Assembly (NCBI GenBank): GCA_003488415.1
Contig: DNLQ01000036.1
Coordinates: 1-10,254, forward strand
DNA from: Ruminococcus sp.
GTDB lineage: Bacteria; Bacillota; Clostridia; Oscillospirales; Ruminococcaceae
Direction of reading: 5' to 3'
DNA length: 10,254 bases
Part shown: positions 6,106 to 10,254 of the stretch, one piece after another
How the letters are laid out: each line of letters begins with the position of its first letter
Numbering within the stretch: the stretch's first letter is position 1
The notes under the pieces: model-generated
What the model was told of the DNA's origin: nothing
What the model saw: the letters and a program-made list of their open reading frames with translations, nothing else
Database searches by the model: none
Made by a program: the position numbers and the translations under genes

Positions 6106-7977
6106 ATGAAACATGAATTACACAGGATAATCGCTGCTGTGTCTGCGGCTGCACTGACCGCAGTCAGCACAGGCAGCATTCTCCCCGGCGCTGACGCTGC
6201 CGACACCGTTTTTCCTTTAAAAGTGGAGGGCGAAGCTATGAAAGGTGCTGATACATGGACTTCGGTTTATGAGACTCAGCTCCCCGGTTATTCGGGTGAC
6301 GGATTCGCCTACATCCAGAGCGGTGACATTTCCTTTAACGTCACTGTCCCGGAGGACGGTATGTACTCAGTTCACGGCATGGTGGCTCAGGTACTGGACA
6401 AGAATGGCAGGACTGAGACTCTCGCCGTAAATGACAACAAGTACGTCACCGTTGTACCCTATCTCGATAAGTGGACTGACTTTGACTTCGGCACAGTCCG
6501 TCTCAACAAGGGCGAGAATACCATCTCCTTTACCGGCTCCTACGGCTACATGGAGCTTGACTACGCTACTGTCACCGTGGCTGACCCCCACGACTACTCA
6601 AAGGCATCCGGCGTGTGCTGCGACTCCAAGGCTACAAAGGAGACTCAGGCTCTTATGAAGTACCTGAAAAGCGTGTACGGCAAGAATGTTATCTCCGGTC
6701 AGCAGGAGATCTACGGCAGCGGTCACAAGGATAACTACGAGTGGGAAAACGATTTCATCAAGGATCTCACAGGAAAAGTTCCGGCTATAAGAGGTCTGGA
6801 CTTCATGAACTACAACCCTCTTTACGGCTGGGATGACGGCACTACCGAACGTGCCATATCCTGGGTAAAGGAGCGCAACGGCATCATTACCGCTTCATGG
6901 CATATCAACGTGCCTATCGACTTTGAGAACTACACCCTGGGCGACGAAGTGGACTGGAAGGACTGCACCTACAAGAACTATCAGGCTGCGAACGGTACCT
7001 TCAATACTGCCAACGTCATCAAGGAAGGCACTAAGGAGCGTGAGTACTTTGAGGAGGCTATGAAGCTCCTGGCTGAGCAGCTTGGCAGGCTTCAGGACGA
7101 GAACGTCCCCATAATCTTCCGTCCTCTCCACGAGGCTCAGGGTAATGACGGACGCTACGGCGACGGTACTTCATGGTTCTGGTGGGGTGACAGAGGTGCT
7201 GAGGTGTACAAGGAGCTGTGGAAACTGCTGTATACCACACTCACAGAAGAATACGGTCTCCACAACATCATCTGGGAATTCAATGCCTATGAGCTTCCCT
7301 CCTCCCCTGACTGGTATCCCGGCGACGAGTACGTTGACATCGTTGCCTATGATAAGTACAACGCAAACGGAGGTCCGAACCTCTCCGCTATATCCGACAT
7401 CTTCAACGCCCTGTACAATATGACTGACGGCGGAAAGATGGTATCAATGGCAGAGAACGACACTATCCCTTCCGTTGACAATATGACCGTCGAGGACGCT
7501 TACTGGCTCTATGTATGCCCCTGGTATGACGGCGGCGAGGATGGCGGCGTAGCTTTCCTGGGCGAGAGCTATCAGGATTACGACGAGTTCAAGAAGTTCT
7601 ACCAGAGCGATCTCGCTATCACTTTAGACGAGCTCCCGGAGGATCTGTACACATCCGGAGCAAGCACTCCCCAGCCGGCTACAAAGCCTGCACCTACAGA
7701 GTCCGGCACTGCTCCCGTCAGTACTGATACTACTGTCAGCAGTGATAATATGTACGGCGACGCTAATCTGGATAAGAAGATAAATGTGGCTGACGCTGTT
7801 GCTGTACTCCAGTACATCGCCAACAACACCAAGTATCCTCTTGAGCCCCAGGGTATGATAAATGCCGACGTTGACGGTTCAGCCGGTATTACCGGTACTG
7901 ACGCCGTTGTTATCCAGCAGACAGATGCCGGTATCATCAAGTCCGGTGATCTCCCTCTCAAAACGCCTAAGAAGTAA
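6106..7977 (+). CDS. Secreted dockerin-bearing GH26 endo-beta-1,4-mannanase with CBM35-like domain
   Basis: Extracellular enzyme predicted to cleave beta-1,4-mannan in plant cell walls and to attach to a cellulosome scaffoldin. It has 623 residues. The signal peptide is residues 1-31, with a likely cut after GADA or GADAA. Residues 35-160 form a jelly-roll carbohydrate-binding module (VEGEAMKG at 40-47, LDYATVTV near its end), CBM35-like. GH26 spans about 172-515. IIFRPLHEAQG (336-346) carries acid/base Glu343 after His342, followed by the family-typical WFWWG (357-361). SMAENDTIP (447-455) carries the probable nucleophile Glu450. A Thr/Pro/Ser linker (517-545) leads to a type I dockerin (549-615). 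Its first calcium loop is DANLDKKINVAD (552-563), the second DVDGSAGITGTD (588-599), each followed by an Ala/Val-rich helix. AAGGAGGAT (6092-6100) precedes the ATG. It is monocistronic, with its own promoter and hairpins after the stop. Confidence is high for GH26 and dockerin, moderate for the CBM class. Confidence 0.94.
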   Translation: MKHELHRIIAAVSAAALTAVSTGSILPGADAADTVFPLKVEGEAMKGADTWTSVYETQLPGYSGDGFAYIQSGDISFNVTVPEDGMYSVHGMVAQVLDKNGRTETLAVNDNKYVTVVPYLDKWTDFDFGTVRLNKGENTISFTGSYGYMELDYATVTVADPHDYSKASGVCCDSKATKETQALMKYLKSVYGKNVISGQQEIYGSGHKDNYEWENDFIKDLTGKVPAIRGLDFMNYNPLYGWDDGTTERAISWVKERNGIITASWHINVPIDFENYTLGDEVDWKDCTYKNYQAANGTFNTANVIKEGTKEREYFEEAMKLLAEQLGRLQDENVPIIFRPLHEAQGNDGRYGDGTSWFWWGDRGAEVYKELWKLLYTTLTEEYGLHNIIWEFNAYELPSSPDWYPGDEYVDIVAYDKYNANGGPNLSAISDIFNALYNMTDGGKMVSMAENDTIPSVDNMTVEDAYWLYVCPWYDGGEDGGVAFLGESYQDYDEFKKFYQSDLAITLDELPEDLYTSGASTPQPATKPAPTESGTAPVSTDTTVSSDNMYGDANLDKKINVADAVAVLQYIANNTKYPLEPQGMINADVDGSAGITGTDAVVIQQTDAGIIKSGDLPLKTPKK

Positions 7978-7989
7978 CGTATAAACGAT

Positions 7990-8013
7990 GGACTCCCCTG
8001 CGGGAGTCCTCGT
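7990..8013 (+). terminator. Hairpin terminator after the mannanase
   Basis: GGACTCCC (7990-7997), loop CTGC, GGGAGTCC (8002-8009), then a short T-poor tail TCGTTT. It lies 12 nt after the mannanase stop codon. The stem is strong but the tail weak, so termination may depend on the hairpins that follow. Confidence 0.65.
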
Positions 8014-8020
8014 TTCAGAG

Positions 8021-8113
8021 TGTCAAAAAACATAGTTTTATCAGGGGACGCCTTTACTTGCAGGGCGTCCCCTCTTCAGAATCCCAGCCTGATCAAAGAG
8101 TACTTTTTTGACA
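8021..8113. repeat. Nested inverted repeat between convergent genes
   Basis: The outer arms TGTCAAAAAA (8021-8030) and TTTTTTGACA (8104-8113) are exact 10-bp inverted copies. Similarity continues inward to ATCAGG (8040-8045) opposite CCTGAT (8088-8093). The core is a perfect 10-bp stem, AGGGGACGCC (8043-8052) with GGCGTCCCCT (8064-8073). The core may act as a bidirectional terminator between the mannanase and the MORN-MBL gene. The whole 93-bp structure also resembles a small palindromic repeat unit, but I see only this copy. Confidence 0.6.
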
Positions 8114-8118
8114 AGCTG

Positions 8119-8147
8119 AAGGGCGCACGATCGTGCGCCCTTTATAT
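8119..8147. terminator. 24-bp perfect palindrome, probable bidirectional terminator
   Basis: GGGCGCAC (8121-8128), GATC, GTGCGCCC (8133-8140), flanked by AA and TT, so 8119-8142 is an uninterrupted palindrome. Plus-strand readout continues with TTTATATATATA. It lies 21 bp beyond the stop codon of the minus-strand MORN-MBL gene, where a terminator for that gene is expected, although the T-rich tail is on the plus-strand side. Confidence 0.6.
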
Positions 8148-8167
8148 ATATACGTGTCCTTGTGATC

Positions 8168-9724
8168 TTAAAAACTGAAGTATCCCTTTCCGTCGGTACA
8201 GCGGAGAACTCCGGAAGAAGGCGCATTCCTGCCGTTGAGGACGGGCTTTATCATGCGCTTTGCTGCCTCAGGTTCAGCCTTGATAAAATCATCAAGGAAT
8301 GAAAAGTTCTCCCAGAGGTGCATGGGGATGTATGCGGATATATCTGCGATCGAGAGGTAGTGCAGCATAGAATCCGGACCGTTGTTCCCGAAGCGTGGAT
8401 CAAGAGGCAGCATGGCAAGGTCGATGCGGATACCGTTGAGAGGTGCGGTATACTGTCTGAACCTGTTCCTTTCGCCTTCACATATCTCAGCATACTCAGG
8501 TGACTCCCTGATCTGCTTCATCACCTCAGCAGGTATGGACTTGCCGTCAGCGGATGTTATGGAAAACGGCTGTATCCACAGGTCGCCGGCATGGAATATG
8601 GTCTTGCCGCCGGCATTTACCAGGAACGCTGTACCCATGTCAGTAGAGGGCAGAGCCTGCACCTTTACACCTATATTCCCGAAATCCAGCGTGTCTCCGC
8701 CCTTTACGAAGAAGCAGCGGTCGTCAAGTCCCGGGATCTGCTGTTCCAGCCTTTCCACCAGGTATGTGAAATCCTTCTCAGAACTGCTGTCGATGCCTAT
8801 AACAAAGGATATCTTCTCAAAGGAGTCCATAAGGTGGAAGATATGCCTGTTGAAATGGTCGGAGTGCATATGTGATATGAACACGATAAGCGGCTTGTCA
8901 CGGCGTGTGGGAGGGAGCTTTCCGATGTAGCAGTCAAAAATAAGTGTAGCATCCGGAAGCTGGAGCCAGAATCCGCTCTGACCAAGAAACTTTCCCCTTA
9001 CCGATGTATCCGTTACGGTGCGCTCCGCAGCGGACAGATCAAGGTAATCGCCTTTATCTATGCCGTGATCGAACCAGTGCGGGTATGGGATGCCGGTGAT
9101 CCAGCAGTAGCCCAGCCCTTCAAGGTTTCCCTTGCTCCATTTGCCGGTGAGCCTGCTGCCGAAGTCGTATGTACCGTTCTCAAAGGGCACTTCCGGTTCG
9201 ATCTTTTCAGCAAGGCGCAGCTCGCCCTTACCATCACGCAGTTCATCCTTCCACTGTCCTGTGTATACGCTCCCGTCAGTATAGTACATGGTGCCTGTGC
9301 CGTTGATCTTGTCATTGTAGAATTCACCTACGTAGCGCCTGCCGTCCTTCCAGGTATACTCGCCTTCTCCGGACCTCTTCTCGTCCTTCCACTGACCTGT
9401 GTATACATCTCCGTTGGCACAGTACATAGTACCTGTCCCGTTTATCTTGTCACTGCGGAATTCTCCGGTATAGCGCTGACCGGATTTCCAGGTGTACTCG
9501 CCCAGCCCGGACTTCTTTTCATCCTTCCACTGACCTGTGTACACACTTCCGTCAGTGTAATATATCGTTCCTGAGCCTTCGATACGGTCATTGTTGAATT
9601 CGCCTACATAACGCTGACCGTTCTTCCAGATGTATTCTCCCTGACCGCAGCGCATAGAATCAGCTGTTTCGCCCTTATAGCTGTCACCGTTGTCATAAAT
9701 ACACTCATTGTATTCCTTATACAT
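8168..9724 (-). CDS. MORN-repeat / metallo-beta-lactamase-fold hydrolase fusion
   Basis: The protein has 518 residues in two parts. Residues 16-213 carry eight MORN-type repeats of about 23 residues: YKGETADS (16), YVGEFNND (39), YTGQWKDE (62), YTGEFRSD (85), YTGQWKDE (108), YVGEFYND (131), YTGQWKDE (154) and a diverged LTGKWSKG (192). They alternate in two types, giving a 46-residue double unit. Residues 243-480 are an UlaG-like metallo-beta-lactamase domain. VRGKFLGQSGFWLQ opens it; SHMHSDHFN (284-292) gives the HxHxDH metal motif (His285, His287, Asp289, His290); FHAGDLW (377-383) gives Asp381; PMHLWEN (467-473) gives the last His469. LPSTDMGTAFLV sits where a third-motif His would be in other branches. 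No signal peptide or membrane segment, so cytoplasmic. The substrate is unknown; MORN repeats elsewhere bind lipids or partners. The start has GGAAGGA 9 nt upstream. It is monocistronic. Confidence 0.9.
   Translation of the reverse strand: MYKEYNECIYDNGDSYKGETADSMRCGQGEYIWKNGQRYVGEFNNDRIEGSGTIYYTDGSVYTGQWKDEKKSGLGEYTWKSGQRYTGEFRSDKINGTGTMYCANGDVYTGQWKDEKRSGEGEYTWKDGRRYVGEFYNDKINGTGTMYYTDGSVYTGQWKDELRDGKGELRLAEKIEPEVPFENGTYDFGSRLTGKWSKGNLEGLGYCWITGIPYPHWFDHGIDKGDYLDLSAAERTVTDTSVRGKFLGQSGFWLQLPDATLIFDCYIGKLPPTRRDKPLIVFISHMHSDHFNRHIFHLMDSFEKISFVIGIDSSSEKDFTYLVERLEQQIPGLDDRCFFVKGGDTLDFGNIGVKVQALPSTDMGTAFLVNAGGKTIFHAGDLWIQPFSITSADGKSIPAEVMKQIRESPEYAEICEGERNRFRQYTAPLNGIRIDLAMLPLDPRFGNNGPDSMLHYLSIADISAYIPMHLWENFSFLDDFIKAEPEAAKRMIKPVLNGRNAPSSGVLRCTDGKGYFSF
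9243..9656 (-). repeat. Three tandem 138-bp units inside the MORN region
   Basis: The segment reading TC(A/G)TCCTTCCACTG on the plus strand recurs at 9243, 9381 and 9519, exactly 138 bp apart, and the intervening sequence is also alike. Each unit encodes two MORN repeats (46 residues). The high DNA-level identity points to recent duplication within the gene, and copy number may vary between strains. Confidence 0.85.
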
Positions 9725-9742
9725 ATTATTTCATCCTTCCGT

Positions 9743-9775
9743 AGGATCTGATTTGCTCCGGAGGGTGCAGATCCT
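9743..9775 (-). promoter_or_regulatory. Inverted repeat at the MORN-MBL transcription start
   Basis: AGGATCTG (9743-9750 on plus) and CAGATCCT (9768-9775) form a perfect 8-bp inverted repeat with a 17-bp spacer. The first arm lies about where transcription should begin, 7 bp after the -10, and the second just ahead of the ribosome site. It could be a repressor operator or a 5'-end stem that shields the mRNA. Confidence 0.5.
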
Positions 9776-9781
9776 AATTTA

Positions 9782-9810
9782 ATTATACCTCTTTACAATA
9801 TACCTGTCAA
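9782..9810 (-). promoter_or_regulatory. Promoter of the MORN-MBL gene
   Basis: On the minus strand a perfect -35 TTGACA (9810-9805), a 17-bp spacer and a perfect -10 TATAAT (9787-9782). Both hexamers match the sigma-A consensus exactly, making this one of the strongest-looking promoters in the window. Confidence 0.92.
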
Positions 9811-10063
9811 CAAAAACTGTAAAATATTATTACGCATTTTGTTAATTCTGCATTTATGTCTAATCGGCAGAAGTTATCTTTGTGCATTATGCAGATTTGT
9901 TAATTGCATGGTTAAAACGCCGTAATACAGCCGAAAACATTTACCATAGAAGCCGGAGATAAAGATAAAATTATTTTCTTTATTGTGCTCCGCTGCGTAC
10001 ATACTGCAATATCTGCCGCAGCTTCCTTGTGAACCAAAAATAAAGGAACTGTAAACAAAATGC
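9811..10063. other. AT-rich gene-free interval
   Basis: No coding region with a ribosome site is seen on either strand. TTTGTTAATT occurs twice (9838-9847 and 9896-9905), and TCTGCAT (9847-9853) pairs with ATGCAGA (9889-9895). These could be chance in AT-rich DNA. The interval separates two divergent promoters, that of the MORN-MBL gene and that of the SRP RNA. Confidence 0.5.
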
Positions 10064-10092
10064 TTGACAAAATCTGAGAACTATGTTATTAT
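10064..10092 (+). promoter_or_regulatory. ffs: Promoter upstream of the SRP RNA
   Basis: A perfect -35 TTGACA (10064-10069), a 17-bp spacer and -10 TATTAT (10087-10092). The predicted start near 10099 is about 56 nt before the mature RNA, so the transcript would carry a 5' leader to be trimmed. The leader begins with a hairpin, GAGCA (10101-10105) with TGCTC (10118-10122). A nearer but poor -10 (TATAGA, 10151) is less likely. Confidence 0.75.
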
Positions 10093-10154
10093 TATATTCA
10101 GAGCATGGATCTATGCCTGCTCAAATTTATTTTCAGGATGAATTCCGAAATATA

Positions 10155-10254
10155 GATGTGCGGGCCCTGTGCAATAAGACACCGTGAACCATGTCAGGCG
10201 GGAGACCGAGCAGCATTAAGCGGACCGTTTTGTGTGCCGCAGTAAGCCTGCACA
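10155..10254 (+). ncRNA. ffs: Signal recognition particle RNA, small bacterial type
   Basis: RNA scaffold of the signal recognition particle; with Ffh it targets nascent membrane and secreted proteins. The conserved domain IV is clear: TGAACC (10185-10190), GTCAGG (10193-10198), the stem CGG (10199-10201)/CCG (10206-10208) closed by the GNRA tetraloop GAGA (10202-10205), then AGCAGC (10209-10214). These line up base for base with the Ffh-binding loop of E. coli 4.5S RNA. The ends pair as UGUGCGGGC (10157-10165) with GCCUGCACA (10246-10254), so the molecule is about 100 nt, the small form without an Alu domain. The right edge of the window falls at the end of this stem, so the terminator is not visible and one or two terminal bases may be missing. 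Confidence 0.93.

Noticed and set aside
8382..8930. A 182-codon plus-strand open frame opposite the MBL domain
   Set aside because: The opposite strand encodes the HxHxDH, GDLW and PMHLW motifs in order, and this frame has no ribosome site or recognisable motif.
9065..9574. A 169-codon plus-strand open frame opposite the MORN repeats
   Set aside because: Its periodic sequence is just the antisense image of the MORN repeats, and there is no start signal.
9838..9905. TTTGTTAATT direct repeats as attachment site or CRISPR-like repeats
   Set aside because: Only two short copies in AT-rich DNA, with no integrase, cas gene or regular spacing.

Overview
The window looks like chromosomal DNA of a fibre-degrading Gram-positive anaerobe of the Ruminococcus type (R. 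albus / R. flavefaciens / R. champanellensis relatives). The evidence is a heat-shock operon in the order hrcA-grpE-dnaK behind a perfect CIRCE operator (the Firmicutes class I arrangement), a secreted GH26 mannanase ending in a type I dockerin (a cellulosome-type anchor), AGGAGG-type ribosome sites, and several TTGACA-17-TATAAT-like promoters. The species is inferred, not proven.

Layout. Positions 1-2607 (minus strand) hold dnaK (cut by the left edge), grpE and hrcA, driven by one promoter with CIRCE on its start site. Positions 2608-3020 have no gene I can support. They contain a long rod-forming inverted structure (2654-2799) that resembles a 6S-type RNA, followed by a weaker inverted-repeat element. 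Positions 3021-5006 (plus) are a two-gene transcription unit: a membrane-anchored VanY/M15B-type D,D-carboxypeptidase, and, overlapping its stop codon by one base, a multi-span membrane protein whose C-terminus looks like a J-domain that has lost its HPD loop. A clear hairpin terminator follows.

Positions 5007-5715 (plus) are a broken alpha/beta hydrolase. Its promoter, ribosome site and membrane anchor are intact, but the middle of the gene, including the nucleophile region, is gone and the two halves are in different frames. Positions 5716-5994 hold no recognisable gene. Positions 5995-8009 (plus) are the GH26 mannanase gene (signal peptide, CBM35-like domain, GH26, linker, dockerin). Positions 7990-8150 are a cluster of three strong hairpins between convergent genes. 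Positions 8168-9810 (minus) encode an unusual protein with eight MORN-type repeats fused to a metallo-beta-lactamase-fold hydrolase, from a near-consensus promoter with an inverted repeat at its start site. Positions 9811-10063 are AT-rich and gene-free. Positions 10064-10254 (plus) hold a promoter and the small SRP RNA (ffs), whose closing stem ends exactly at the right edge.

Functional links. The left operon is the DnaK chaperone system with its own repressor. The VanY-like enzyme and its partner probably act at the cell wall or membrane. The mannanase is exported to degrade mannan, probably docked on a scaffoldin. SRP RNA serves co-translational membrane targeting. The MORN-MBL fusion, the HPD-less J-like protein and the rod RNA candidate are the least ordinary parts of the window.
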